Shown here in pieces: positions 43,628 through 53,540 of a DNA stretch of 64,000 nucleotides. Source of the DNA: Gaetbulibacter sp. 4G1 (GTDB lineage: Bacteria; Bacteroidota; Bacteroidia; Flavobacteriales; Flavobacteriaceae); contig NZ_MDVN01000003.1 of the NCBI RefSeq assembly GCF_002741945.1, positions 186,001 through 250,000 of the forward strand, given 5' to 3'. The notes under the pieces were generated by a model that worked only from the letters and a program-made list of their open reading frames with translations, had not been told where the DNA came from and ran no database searches. Positions within the stretch are counted from its first letter, which is position 1. Each line of letters opens with the position of its first letter. Position numbers and translations under genes: made by a program.

Positions 43628-46366
43628 ATGAAAAAAATAATTTTTGTAGCGCTTTTGTGCTTATCAAATATTACATATGCCCAAATTAAACTTCAAGGAG
43701 TAGTTAAGGATAGTATAGGAAACCCATTAGAACTTGCCAATGTTATAGCTATAAATCAAAAAACAAAAGCTCTGGAGTCTTATGGAATTACTAACGAAGC
43801 AGGACGTTACAAATTAGATTTAGCAAAAAATACAACATATAGTTTACAGATAAGCTATATAGGAATGAAAGCTTTTAAAGAAACTATTTCTACTAAAGAA
43901 ATTGACATAGCTAAAGATGTTACATTGGTTGCAGATAATACCTTAGATGCTGTGGAACTAACCTATGAAATGCCCGTTACGGTTAAAGGCGATACATTAA
44001 TTTATAACGCAGATTCCTTTAAAAATGGTACTGAGAGAAAGCTTGAAGATGTTTTAGAAAAATTACCAGGTGTTGAAATTAATGATGACGGGCAAGTTGA
44101 AGTAGAAGGGAAAGTTGTAAATAAGTTAATGGTTAATGGAAAAGACTTTTTTGATGGCGATACCAAATTAGCCACCAAAAATATACCATCAAATGCAGTA
44201 GATAAAGTACAAGTGTTACGAAATTATTCAGAAGTTGGACAATTAAGAAATGTTACAAATAATCAAGATAATATAGCCTTAAATATTAAACTTAAAGAAG
44301 GAAAAGAAAATTTTTGGTTTGGAAATATTACAGCCGGTAGTGGAGCGTCTCCAGACAATGAGTTGTATATAGCACAGCCTAAATTGTTTTATTATAGTCC
44401 TAAGTTTAGCCTTAATTTTATTGGAGATTTAAATAACATTGGAGAGCTAGCTATAACCCGTCGCGATCTTCGTGGTTTTGGAGGAGGTTTTAGATTACCT
44501 AGTAGGCGTAGTGGTACTAGTATTAATTTAGGCGATAATGGACTTAACTTTTTAACAAGCCAAAATAATGCACTTGAAATTGAAAATAAATTGGCTGCAA
44601 CCAATTTTAGTTATTCGCCAAATAAGGCATTAGATATAAGCGGATTTGCCATTTTTAATAGTAGTAGAATACTATCAAAAGAAACGAGTTTTGTTCAATA
44701 TACTGATGGTGATTTAGGGATTCCAGATGAGACTACCGAGCAAAATAGTAAAGAACGCTCTAATCAAGGTTTGGCTAAGTTAAGCGCATCATACAAGCCA
44801 AATTTGAATAACCAGTTAGATTATGATGTTTTGGGACGATTTTCTAAAGATACCCAAAATCAAAATCAATTTTCTTCAGTTATTGGTAATACTAATCAAT
44901 TAGATAAAGTAACACCATTCAGTTTAAATCAAAATTTAAATTACTATTATACACTTAATGAAACTAATATTTTTGCTTTTGAAGCACAGCACTTAATAAA
45001 AAATGAAGATCCGTTTTATAATGCTCTATTAGTAAACGACCCTAACAATAATAACGAAACTAATCCAGACGATAGAGATGCTTTTGATACAACTGCTGAA
45101 GCAATGGGATTTAATACTCTACTAAATAATTACGATTTTGCTCAAAACAGACGTATAAAATCTAATCAACTTGATGCTAAGCTTGATTATTACAATATAC
45201 TTAATGCAAAAAGCAATATTAACTTTACTTTGGGGACTATTTTAAGTAAACAGCAATTTAATTCTAATATATTCCAGTTTTTAGATGATGGCTCACAATT
45301 TAACCCTACACCAAATTTTAATAATGGTCTTAGCACTAATGATACCGATTATAATTTTAGCGATTTTTATTTAGGAGCTCACTATACATTAAAAGCAGGA
45401 AAATTTACTATAACTCCTGGGTTTTCTGTACATGCATATGGTAATAAAAATAGTCAATTTGGTGAAACATTTAAAAATAATTTCTTTAAGTTCTTACCAG
45501 ATTTTGAAACTCGAGTTCAATTTAAAAAGAGTGAGAGTTTAACTTTGAGATATAATATGCTAAATCAGTTTACAGATGTTACCCGTTTAGCTCAAGGGTT
45601 GGTTTTTAATAACTTTAATAGTATTCAATATGGCGAGCCAGATTTACAAAATGCTTTATCTCATAATATAAGTTTGTTTTATAGCAGTTTTAATTTGTTT
45701 AATTATACCAATGTATTTGGGCGTATTTCATATTCAAAAAATATAGATCAAATTAGAGGGCTTACAGATTTTGAAAATGTAATAAGAACCAGTTCTTTTT
45801 TTAATTCAAATTTTGCAGATGAAAGCGTGTCTGCTAATGGACGTATACAGCGCACTTTTGGAAAAATAAGGGCAAGTTTATCTACTAGTTTTAATTTTAG
45901 TAAAATTAATCAATTTGTTCAAGGAAGGCAGTCTGTAAGTGAGCGCTTTACACAAAGTTATCGGCCAGAATTACGTACAAATTTTAGAGTAGCACCAAAC
46001 CTAAGGCTAAGGTATCGTTATAGTGTTACAGATAATAATTTAGGAACAAGTACAACCAAGTTTATAACTAATGCGCCTTCAATAGATTTTGATGCTTATA
46101 TATGGAAATCTGTTACTTTTAAAACGGAGTATACATACACTAACCAGAGTAGTAGTGTGCAACCTTCGCAATCATTTGAAACTTGGGATGCTTCTTTAGC
46201 CTATCGAAAAGATAGAGATGCCAAATGGGAATATGAAATTAAAGCTACTAATTTATTAGATATAGATTCGCGAATAAGAAATAGTGCTAGTAATTTAGCA
46301 GTATTTAATTCAGAAACTTTCATTCAGCCCCGATTTGTAACCTTTAGAATACGTTATGAAATTTAG
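43628..46366 (+). CDS. TonB-dependent-receptor-like outer-membrane beta-barrel protein
   Basis: The 912-residue protein has a signal peptide (first 18-19 residues, TYAQ) and a CarboxypepD_reg-like domain (about 20-105, LQGVVKDSIGNPLELANVI). The plug-like region has TVKGDTLIYNADSFKNG, KLEDVLEKLPGVEINDDGQV and VMVNGK-type segments. A long barrel ends FVTFRIRYEI. It resembles the outer-membrane beta-barrel family often placed beside GLPGLI proteins. It would move or anchor an unknown substrate and is probably under the adjacent two-component system. Confidence 0.9.
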   Translation: MKKIIFVALLCLSNITYAQIKLQGVVKDSIGNPLELANVIAINQKTKALESYGITNEAGRYKLDLAKNTTYSLQISYIGMKAFKETISTKEIDIAKDVTLVADNTLDAVELTYEMPVTVKGDTLIYNADSFKNGTERKLEDVLEKLPGVEINDDGQVEVEGKVVNKLMVNGKDFFDGDTKLATKNIPSNAVDKVQVLRNYSEVGQLRNVTNNQDNIALNIKLKEGKENFWFGNITAGSGASPDNELYIAQPKLFYYSPKFSLNFIGDLNNIGELAITRRDLRGFGGGFRLPSRRSGTSINLGDNGLNFLTSQNNALEIENKLAATNFSYSPNKALDISGFAIFNSSRILSKETSFVQYTDGDLGIPDETTEQNSKERSNQGLAKLSASYKPNLNNQLDYDVLGRFSKDTQNQNQFSSVIGNTNQLDKVTPFSLNQNLNYYYTLNETNIFAFEAQHLIKNEDPFYNALLVNDPNNNNETNPDDRDAFDTTAEAMGFNTLLNNYDFAQNRRIKSNQLDAKLDYYNILNAKSNINFTLGTILSKQQFNSNIFQFLDDGSQFNPTPNFNNGLSTNDTDYNFSDFYLGAHYTLKAGKFTITPGFSVHAYGNKNSQFGETFKNNFFKFLPDFETRVQFKKSESLTLRYNMLNQFTDVTRLAQGLVFNNFNSIQYGEPDLQNALSHNISLFYSSFNLFNYTNVFGRISYSKNIDQIRGLTDFENVIRTSSFFNSNFADESVSANGRIQRTFGKIRASLSTSFNFSKINQFVQGRQSVSERFTQSYRPELRTNFRVAPNLRLRYRYSVTDNNLGTSTTKFITNAPSIDFDAYIWKSVTFKTEYTYTNQSSSVQPSQSFETWDASLAYRKDRDAKWEYEIKATNLLDIDSRIRNSASNLAVFNSETFIQPRFVTFRIRYEI

Positions 46367-46377
46367 TATATATTTCT

Positions 46378-46408
46378 TTTGTTAAATTGATAAACAGTAA
46401 TATATTTG
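46378..46408 (+). promoter_or_regulatory. Promoter of tRNA-Tyr
   Basis: TTTG (46378-46381), a 19-base spacer and TATATTTG (46401-46408) give a textbook Bacteroidota promoter, 12 bases before the tRNA. Confidence 0.75.
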
Positions 46409-46419
46409 CGGTCGGTTTT

Positions 46420-46501
<82 letters not shown>

Positions 46502-46512
46502 CAAATAATACA

Positions 46513-46542
46513 AAGTCTGCATGTAAATGCAGACTTTTTTAT
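46513..46542 (+). terminator. Terminator after tRNA-Tyr
   Basis: AAGTCTGCAT pairs exactly with ATGCAGACTT around GTAA, followed by a T run. Confidence 0.85.
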
Positions 46543-46585
46543 TTTAACTAAAAAGAAGGAAGTATAATAACTTTATTCTTGAGAG

Positions 46586-47449
46586 TTATCTATGAAACCC
46601 TTCAGAAACAAACTTTAAAACCTCGGGAAGCGATTCTCGCCAATATTTCCACGAGTGTCCACCATCTCTAATTCTAAACTCATGCTTTACTTCCTTTTTT
46701 CTTAAAGCAAGATGTACTAAGCTATTGCCTTCATAAAGAAAATCGTCATCACCACAATCTATATACCAACGTACAGATTCAATTTGTTTTTTAGTCATAT
46801 TTTCAATTAATGACAACGCATTATGTTTTGGAAAATAGCTTTCAGCATCAGCATCGTTAACTTCAAAATTATTATAGCGTTTAGCAAACCGCTTCATTTC
46901 ATCAATCGATTTTGGTCCGATATAAGCGCTTAAAGGGCACGCCGATGCAAATAATTCTGGATGATGTAAAGCATACATAAAAGAGCCTCCACCTCCCATT
47001 GATAAACCAGCTACAGCACGATACTCTTTTTTGCTTTTAATACGATATTTACTTTCTACATAAGGCATTAGCTCTTTAAAAAAGTAATCTTCGTAATCCC
47101 AATCACCTCTTACATCATTAAAGTAGCCTAACCTAGTTGTGTAGGCATCTGGCATTACAATTATCATAGAAGTAGCATGACCTTCTTTTATTGCTTTATC
47201 TGTAATTTGTAATACTTCGCCAAATTGTATCCAACCTGTTTGATCATCGCCAGCACCGTGTAATAAATACAAAACAGGATAACTACGTTGCGAAGTATCA
47301 TAATCTGGAGGTAAATAGATTGCAAAATTTCGCTCTTGTTTTAAAATTTTACTGGTATGAGATAATTGATCAAATACCTTTCCTGTTTGTGAAAACCCAA
47401 TACTTGAAGCTAAAAAGCATAGTATGAATAGTAGAACTGTTTTTTGCAT
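46586..47449 (-). CDS. Secreted alpha/beta-hydrolase esterase (esterase D / feruloyl esterase-like)
   Basis: The 287-residue protein has a signal peptide (about 1-20). The fold signature is YPVLYLLHGAGDD (oxyanion region), the nucleophile S150 in AGLSMGGGG, and the catalytic His in IRDGGHSWKYWRE. This PF00756-type family contains acetylxylan, feruloyl and S-formylglutathione esterases as well as mycolyltransferases. The substrate is not known. It is monocistronic and lies just downstream of the arginine operon on the same strand. Confidence 0.9.
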   Translation of the reverse strand: MQKTVLLFILCFLASSIGFSQTGKVFDQLSHTSKILKQERNFAIYLPPDYDTSQRSYPVLYLLHGAGDDQTGWIQFGEVLQITDKAIKEGHATSMIIVMPDAYTTRLGYFNDVRGDWDYEDYFFKELMPYVESKYRIKSKKEYRAVAGLSMGGGGSFMYALHHPELFASACPLSAYIGPKSIDEMKRFAKRYNNFEVNDADAESYFPKHNALSLIENMTKKQIESVRWYIDCGDDDFLYEGNSLVHLALRKKEVKHEFRIRDGGHSWKYWRESLPEVLKFVSEGFHR

Positions 47450-47508
47450 GATTTTTAAAAGTGAATTAATTATGAGAACAAGTTAAATGTTATTAATATG
47501 AAAATCAA

Positions 47509-48783
47509 TTATTCTGGAAACTTATCCTTTATTTTATTCAAACATAAATTATGAATACTCCCAATGTGCGAATGTTTTTTAGACATGTCTGGTGTATATG
47601 TTCCTGCTTGTACTTCATTACCAATTTTTTGATAAGCCTCTCTAAAGCTCATCCCATCTACCACTAAATTATTAATATTATCAACAGTAAATAGGTATTT
47701 ATATTTATCATCATTTAGGTCAATGTCTTTAACAACAATTTGCTGAATGGCATAATTAAAAATATCTAAAATAGCTTTTAATTCTTCAAAAGCAGCAATA
47801 GTATTTTCTTTTAATAATTGAAAATCTCTATGATAGCCACTCGGTAAATTGTTAGTGATTAATACCATTTCGGTTTGTAAAGCTTGTATTTTATTACATT
47901 TACCTCTAATCAATTCAAACACATCAGGATTCTTTTTATGTGGCATAATGCTACTTCCCGTTGTTAACTCGTCTGGGAAGGTAATGAAACCAAAATTCTG
48001 ACTCATATATAAACATATGTCCATTGCAAAACGCGACATGGTGTTTGCTAGACCTCCTAATGTAGCAGCTATAGTGCGCTCACTTTTACCACGACTCATT
48101 TGTGCAGCAACTACATTATATTTTAAGGTTTCAAAACCCATTTCTTTAGTTGTAATGTCTCTATCGATAGGGAAAGAACTACCATAACCTGCTGCTGAAC
48201 CTAACGGGTTTTGATCTATAGTTTTTATAGCAGCGTTTAATAAATACACATCATCAATTAATAGTTCTGCATAGGCAGAAAACCATAAACCAAATGATGA
48301 TGGCATGGCCACTTGTAAATGCGTGTAACCAGGTAATAATGCTTCTTTATGTGTTTCAGCTAATTGCAATAAAGTTTCAAAAAAGGTTTTTGTTTTTGAT
48401 TTTATTTTAGATAAGTTGTCTTTATAGTATAAATGAAGCGCTACCAAAACTTGATCGTTTCTTGAGCGTGCTGTATGGATTTTTTTCCCAACCTCACCTA
48501 AGGATTTGGTAAGTTCAAACTCAATTTTAGAGTGTACATCTTCAAATTGTCCATCAATTTCAAACGTTCCATCTTCAATTTGGGTTTCTAAAATTTTTAA
48601 CCCACTTAACAAATCAACTAGTTCTTCAACAGTTATAATGCCAATTTTTTGAAGCATTTTAGCATGTGCCCTAGATGCTATTACATCGTATTTAGCAATA
48701 TGTATATCAATTTCTCTATCGTTGCCAACAGTAAATTGCTCTATTTGCTTGTCTATTGTAAATCCTTTATCCCAGAGTTTCAT
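47509..48783 (-). CDS. argH: Argininosuccinate lyase
   Basis: It splits argininosuccinate into arginine and fumarate, the last step of the pathway. SRNDQVLVALHLY and the fumarase-superfamily signature GSSIMPHKKNPD carry the catalytic residues. It has 424 residues. It is the last gene of the arginine operon, 35 bases after argE. Confidence 0.97.
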   Translation of the reverse strand: MKLWDKGFTIDKQIEQFTVGNDREIDIHIAKYDVIASRAHAKMLQKIGIITVEELVDLLSGLKILETQIEDGTFEIDGQFEDVHSKIEFELTKSLGEVGKKIHTARSRNDQVLVALHLYYKDNLSKIKSKTKTFFETLLQLAETHKEALLPGYTHLQVAMPSSFGLWFSAYAELLIDDVYLLNAAIKTIDQNPLGSAAGYGSSFPIDRDITTKEMGFETLKYNVVAAQMSRGKSERTIAATLGGLANTMSRFAMDICLYMSQNFGFITFPDELTTGSSIMPHKKNPDVFELIRGKCNKIQALQTEMVLITNNLPSGYHRDFQLLKENTIAAFEELKAILDIFNYAIQQIVVKDIDLNDDKYKYLFTVDNINNLVVDGMSFREAYQKIGNEVQAGTYTPDMSKKHSHIGSIHNLCLNKIKDKFPE

Positions 48784-48818
48784 CTTCTTATTGTTTATTT
48801 GTTTGTACGTTGATTTGT

Positions 48819-49889
48819 TTAAACTATCACTTTGTTTAACAATTCAATATAAATCCTAATCCCTTCTTCTATTTCGTTTACATAAATAAATTCATCTGCA
48901 GTGTGAGAGCGCGTACTATCACCTGGACCTAATTTTAGCGAAGGGCAAGTCAATACCGCTTGGTCTGATAAGGTTGGAGATCCATAAGTTTCTCTACCCA
49001 TAGTTATTCCTGCTTTTACTAATTCGTGTTCAATTGGAATCGATGACGAGTTTAATCGTAAGCTTCTGGCTTCAATAGTATCACACGGCGCATTGGATAC
49101 TAATAAATCGGCTATTTCTTGATTGGTATATTTATCATTTACTCGAACATCTATAACCAGTTTTACATCAGCAGGTACAGCATTATGTTGCTTTCCAGCG
49201 TTAATTTGGGTAACTGTCATTTTTACCTCACCCAGTACTTCCGATATTTTATTGAACTTAAAGTCTTTAAACCATTTTAGTACTTCAATAACATTGTAAA
49301 TAGCATTATTATCATTTGGATGTGCTGCATGACTAGGAGTTCCATGTACTTCAGCATCAAAAACAACCAATCCTTTTTCAGCCACTGCTAAATGCATTAA
49401 GGTAGGTTCACCAACAATAGCTACGTTTATTTTGGGAATTACTGATAGCATGCTATTTAACCCATTTGGCCCACTACTTTCTTCTTCAGCAGAAGCTACT
49501 AAGACCAAATTATATTTTAAATCTTCTTTTTCGTAAAAATAAGTAAATGTTGCAATTAAAGACACCAAGCAACCACCAGCATCATTACTGCCTAAACCAT
49601 ATAATTTGCCGTCTTCTATAATGGCTTTAAAAGGGTCTTTAGTGTAACCATTATTAGGCTTTACTGTATCGTGATGCGAATTAAGCAATAAGGAGGGCTT
49701 ATTTTTATCAAAATACTTATTGACTGCCCAAACATTATTTTTTGTACGTGTATAATCAATATTATTGGTAGCTAACCAAGTTTCTAAAATCACTGCTGTA
49801 TGTTCCTCTTCAGATGAAAAAGACTGTGTTTCAATAAGCTTTTTTAGTATAGCAATTGCTTCTTCTGTTAATTCTTGTTGTGTTTTCAT
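48819..49889 (-). CDS. argE: N-acylornithine deacylase (M20 family)
   Basis: This M20/ArgE-DapE zinc hydrolase releases ornithine (or citrulline) from the N-acylated intermediate. The metal ligands are visible in LLLNSHHDTVKP, GLGSNDAGGCLVSLIA and SAEEESSGPNG (catalytic glutamate pair). It has 356 residues. It overlaps argB by one base. Whether it removes acetyl or succinyl is not decided, since in Bacteroidota with an N-acylornithine carbamoyltransferase the substrate would be the acyl-citrulline. Confidence 0.92.
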   Translation of the reverse strand: MKTQQELTEEAIAILKKLIETQSFSSEEEHTAVILETWLATNNIDYTRTKNNVWAVNKYFDKNKPSLLLNSHHDTVKPNNGYTKDPFKAIIEDGKLYGLGSNDAGGCLVSLIATFTYFYEKEDLKYNLVLVASAEEESSGPNGLNSMLSVIPKINVAIVGEPTLMHLAVAEKGLVVFDAEVHGTPSHAAHPNDNNAIYNVIEVLKWFKDFKFNKISEVLGEVKMTVTQINAGKQHNAVPADVKLVIDVRVNDKYTNQEIADLLVSNAPCDTIEARSLRLNSSSIPIEHELVKAGITMGRETYGSPTLSDQAVLTCPSLKLGPGDSTRSHTADEFIYVNEIEEGIRIYIELLNKVIV

Positions 49890-50665
49890 TACCCTTGAAT
49901 TGTGGTATATTTTATATTTGATTTAAAAAGCATTTCTGGTTTGCCAATACATACTTTATCTACATTATGGTTAATGGCATGAAAGCAGTTGTTAAGTTTT
50001 GGTAGCATACCATCTGCAATAATTCCATCATTTATTAATGCTTTATAATTTTCAGAATTGATATGTTCAATAACCGAATTGTCATCACTTACATTCTGTA
50101 ACACACCATTTTTTTCAAAACAATAATATAATTCAGTTTTAAAAATATTGGCAAAACCGATGGCTAATTCTGATGCAATTGTATCTGCGTTTGTGTTTAA
50201 AAGTTGCCCGTTTTCATCATGAGTTATAGCACAAAATACAGGAGTTACTCCAGCATTTAAAAGCACTTCAAGCGTGTTAGTATTAACCTTTAGGACATCA
50301 CCCACAAAACCAAAATCGACATCTTTTATAGGACGCCTTTCTGATACTATGGTATTTCCATCTGCTCCAGAAAAACCAATGGCATTGCATTGTTTTGTTT
50401 GTAGTTTTGCGATAATATTTTTATTGATTTTACCTGCATAAACCATGGTAATAATATCTAAAGTATCAGCATCTGTAATACGCCTCCCATTGGTCATTTT
50501 TACTTCAACCCCCATTTTATTAGCTAGCTTCGTTGCTAGTTTTCCCCCACCATGCACTAAAATTTTAGGACCTTCAATTTTTGAAAACCTTTCAAGAAAG
50601 TGATTTAATACTTGTTCGTCGTCAATAATATTTCCACCTATTTTAATAACTTTTAGTGTTTTCAT
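49889..50665 (-). CDS. argB: N-acylglutamate kinase
   Basis: It phosphorylates N-acetyl- (or N-succinyl-) glutamate. The 258-residue amino-acid-kinase fold has KVIKIGGNIID, LVHGGGKLAT and NGRRITD. The ATG at 50665 overlaps the carbamoyltransferase stop in an ATGA arrangement. The frame is open further upstream (to 50698), but that start would lie within the previous gene. Confidence 0.95.
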   Translation of the reverse strand: MKTLKVIKIGGNIIDDEQVLNHFLERFSKIEGPKILVHGGGKLATKLANKMGVEVKMTNGRRITDADTLDIITMVYAGKINKNIIAKLQTKQCNAIGFSGADGNTIVSERRPIKDVDFGFVGDVLKVNTNTLEVLLNAGVTPVFCAITHDENGQLLNTNADTIASELAIGFANIFKTELYYCFEKNGVLQNVSDDNSVIEHINSENYKALINDGIIADGMLPKLNNCFHAINHNVDKVCIGKPEMLFKSNIKYTTIQG

Positions 50666-51603
50666 TTTAAATCTTCTAATATTTTTTTTAGTACCCATTG
50701 TGCCGCAAAAGTTCTGTTGTTGGCTTGCTCAATTACTATGGAGCTATTACTGTCTAAAACAGCATCTTCTACTACTACATTTCGTCGTACGGGTAAACAA
50801 TGCATAAATTTTGCCGTTCCTAATTTTTCTTTAGTTATTGTCCAATTTGTATTTGTATTTAGTACTTTTCCGTAATCGTTATAAGCACTCCAGTTTTTAG
50901 TGTACACAAAGTCGGCATCTTTTAAAGCTTCTCCTTGATTATATATAACTGGAGTGTTGCCAATTATTTTAGGATTTAAATCATACCCTTCGGGATGTGT
51001 AATTACAAAATCAACATCCATACTTTGCATGGCATGAATAAAGCTATTTGCCACAGCATGTGGTAATGCTTTAACATGTGGAGCCCAACTTAATACCACT
51101 TTTGGTTTATTTACTTTTTTGTGCTCAGTAATAGTTATAGCATCGGTGAACCCCTGTAACGGGTGTGCCGTTGCGCTTTCCATATTTACAATAGGTACAG
51201 AAGCATATTTTACAAAAGAACTTAGTACCTGCTCACTTTCATCTTTAGCTTTATCTGTTAGCGTAGGGAAGGCTCTAACTGCAATAATATCGCAATATTG
51301 AGAGACTACAGCTGCAGCTTCTTTAATATGTTCGGCTGTACTAGTATTCATTACAGTACCATCTTCAAACTCAATACCCCAAGCATCTCCAGAGACATTC
51401 ATTACAATAGGATTCATTCCTAAGTTTAAAGCTGCTTTTTGAGTGCTTAACCGCGTACGCAAACTCGAATTAAAAAAGAGCAATCCTAATGTTTTGTTTT
51501 TTCCTAATTCTGAAAACTCTAACGGATTTTTTTTCAAATGAAGAGCCTCTTGAATGGCTTCAGAGAAATTCTTAATATCTGATATGTTGGTATATTTTTT
51601 CAT
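50662..51603 (-). CDS. argF': N-acylornithine carbamoyltransferase
   Basis: It carbamoylates N-acetyl- or N-succinylornithine, giving the acyl-citrulline. The carbamoyl-phosphate motif is SSLRTRLST. MESATAHPLQGFTDAITI, WAPHVKALPHAVANSF and FMHCLPVRRNVVV mark the acylornithine group rather than ordinary OTCase (HCLPVRRN with extended insertions). It has 313 residues. The acyl group cannot be settled by eye, though Bacteroides uses succinyl. It has 4-base overlaps with argD and argB. Confidence 0.93.
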   Translation of the reverse strand: MKKYTNISDIKNFSEAIQEALHLKKNPLEFSELGKNKTLGLLFFNSSLRTRLSTQKAALNLGMNPIVMNVSGDAWGIEFEDGTVMNTSTAEHIKEAAAVVSQYCDIIAVRAFPTLTDKAKDESEQVLSSFVKYASVPIVNMESATAHPLQGFTDAITITEHKKVNKPKVVLSWAPHVKALPHAVANSFIHAMQSMDVDFVITHPEGYDLNPKIIGNTPVIYNQGEALKDADFVYTKNWSAYNDYGKVLNTNTNWTITKEKLGTAKFMHCLPVRRNVVVEDAVLDSNSSIVIEQANNRTFAAQWVLKKILEDLK

Positions 51604-52727
51604 TTTAACTCTTTTTTTAAAGCCTCAAAAAAGACATCGACATGCTTTTTTTGAAGCGTTAAAGGAGGAAGGATTCTTAGTAAATTGGGGTTTTTAGCAC
51701 TTCCTGTAAATACATGATGGTTGAAAATGAGGTTTTTACGCATCGCGGTAATTGATGAATCAAATTCTAATCCTAGCATTAAACCTCTTCCTTTTACAGT
51801 TTTTATCTGAGGAACTGCTTTTGCTTTTTCAATAAAATATTCTGAAACAATTTTGGCGTTTGTCATTAAGTTTTGACATCGCATCACTTTTAAAACGGCT
51901 AATGAAGCTGCACATGCTAAATGATTTCCGCCAAAGGTTGTTCCTAATAATCCGTACGACGCTTTTATACTTGGGTGAATTAAAATGCCCCCAATTGGAA
52001 ACCCATTACCCATACCTTTTGCCATTGAAATAATATCTGGTGTAATACCATGTTTCTGATATGCAAAGAAATCGCCAGTTCTTCCAAATCCACATTGAAT
52101 TTCATCAGCAATTAAAAGTGTATTATATTGAGTTGATAAACTTTCTAAACCTTTTAAGAATTCTGTAGTAACTTCATCTAAACCACCAATGCCTTGAATG
52201 GTTTCTATAATTATAGCACAAACATCGTTTTTAGATAGGGCCTTTTTAACACCTTCTAAATCACCTAATTCAAAAAGTTCAACCTCTTGTTGTGCGTTTA
52301 TTGGGGCTATAATTTTAGTATTATCCGTTGCTGCAACTGCTGCTGATGTTCTTCCATGAAAACCATTTTTAAAAGCAATAACTTTTGTTTTGCCTGTATG
52401 AAACGACGCTAATTTTAATGCATTTTCATTAGCTTCTGCTCCAGAATTACACAAAAACAATTGGTAATCTTTACATCCCGAAAGACTTTCTATTTCTTTT
52501 GCTAATTCGACTTGTAATGGGTTTTGGATAGAGTTGCTATAAAATCCAATGTTGTTTAGCTGGTTGCTTAACGAACATACATACTCAGGGTGAGAATGTC
52601 CAATAGAAATAACAGCATGTCCACCGTAAAGATCTAAATACTCAACACCATTTTTGTCGTAAACATAAACGTCTTTTGCTTTAACAGGCGTAATGTCAAA
52701 CAAGGGATATACATCAAATAGACTCAT
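51600..52727 (-). CDS. argD: N-acylornithine aminotransferase
   Basis: This class III PLP aminotransferase converts N-acylglutamate semialdehyde to N-acylornithine. It has LDLYGGHAVISIGHSHPEYV, the PLP aspartate motif IADEIQCGFGRTG, and the Schiff-base lysine in ISMAKGMGNGFPIGG. It has 375 residues and 4-base overlaps with both neighbours. Confidence 0.95.
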   Translation of the reverse strand: MSLFDVYPLFDITPVKAKDVYVYDKNGVEYLDLYGGHAVISIGHSHPEYVCSLSNQLNNIGFYSNSIQNPLQVELAKEIESLSGCKDYQLFLCNSGAEANENALKLASFHTGKTKVIAFKNGFHGRTSAAVAATDNTKIIAPINAQQEVELFELGDLEGVKKALSKNDVCAIIIETIQGIGGLDEVTTEFLKGLESLSTQYNTLLIADEIQCGFGRTGDFFAYQKHGITPDIISMAKGMGNGFPIGGILIHPSIKASYGLLGTTFGGNHLACAASLAVLKVMRCQNLMTNAKIVSEYFIEKAKAVPQIKTVKGRGLMLGLEFDSSITAMRKNLIFNHHVFTGSAKNPNLLRILPPLTLQKKHVDVFFEALKKELK

Positions 52728-53524
52728 AATTGTTCGGTTTTTATAGTGTTGATTTTATTAAAAGATGCTACCATACCTTGGATTAAAGATGAGCTCAAAC
52801 CTTGATGTTCCATTTGGTTTAAACCTTCAATAGTACAACCCTTAGGCGTAGTTACTTTATCTATTTCTTGTTCAGGATGATTACCAGTAGTAATTAATAA
52901 ATTGGCTGCTCCTTCGCAAGTATGCATGGCCAATTCTTGTGCTTCGTTTGCTTCGAAACCTAATTGAATAGCAGCTTGAGTAGTTGCCCTTATTAATCGC
53001 ATCCAAAACGCAATACCACTTGCGCAAACTACGGTTGCCGCTTGCATTTGATTTTCTGGAATAGAAATAGAAGTTCCTAAGCGGTTAAAAATAGCTTCGG
53101 CAATTTTAATACGTTCAGTTCCTTTTTTGTTACTACATAAACAAGTCATCGATTTTCCTACAGCAATGGCTGTATTTGGCATTGCCCTGATAATGAATTG
53201 GTCTAGACCAACAACACCCTCCATTTTAGAGATTGAGAACCCTGTAATAGTAGAAATTAAAACATGTTTTTCATTTAACAAAGGTTTAATATCGTTTAAA
53301 ATAGTTTCAAAATGTGCTGGTTGTACAGCAAAAATAATGATATCTGATTGTTTAACCGCTTCATTATTATCCGTGGTTAAAAAAACATTTTTATACCCTT
53401 CAAATTCTTGAATAGAATCTAAATTCCTTTTGGTTAAATACAAAGATGTAATGGCATTGCTTGTTATTAAACCTTTAGCAATCGATTTTCCTAAATTCCC
53501 CGTTCCTATAATAGCTATTTTCAT
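52724..53524 (-). CDS. proC: Pyrroline-5-carboxylate reductase
   Basis: It reduces pyrroline-5-carboxylate to proline with NAD(P)H. The Rossmann motif GTGNLGKSIA is near the N-terminus, FAVQPAHFETIL and AMPNTAIAVGKSMT are central, and the C-terminal signature is TTPKGCTIEGLNQMEHQGLS. The 266-residue start at the ATG at 53524 gives the normal MKIAIIG beginning. Its place inside the arginine operon ties proline synthesis to arginine regulation. REP-like palindromes fill the space between it and argC. Confidence 0.95.
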   Translation of the reverse strand: MKIAIIGTGNLGKSIAKGLITSNAITSLYLTKRNLDSIQEFEGYKNVFLTTDNNEAVKQSDIIIFAVQPAHFETILNDIKPLLNEKHVLISTITGFSISKMEGVVGLDQFIIRAMPNTAIAVGKSMTCLCSNKKGTERIKIAEAIFNRLGTSISIPENQMQAATVVCASGIAFWMRLIRATTQAAIQLGFEANEAQELAMHTCEGAANLLITTGNHPEQEIDKVTTPKGCTIEGLNQMEHQGLSSSLIQGMVASFNKINTIKTEQL

Positions 53525-53540
53525 TTTTAAATCCTTTTTT

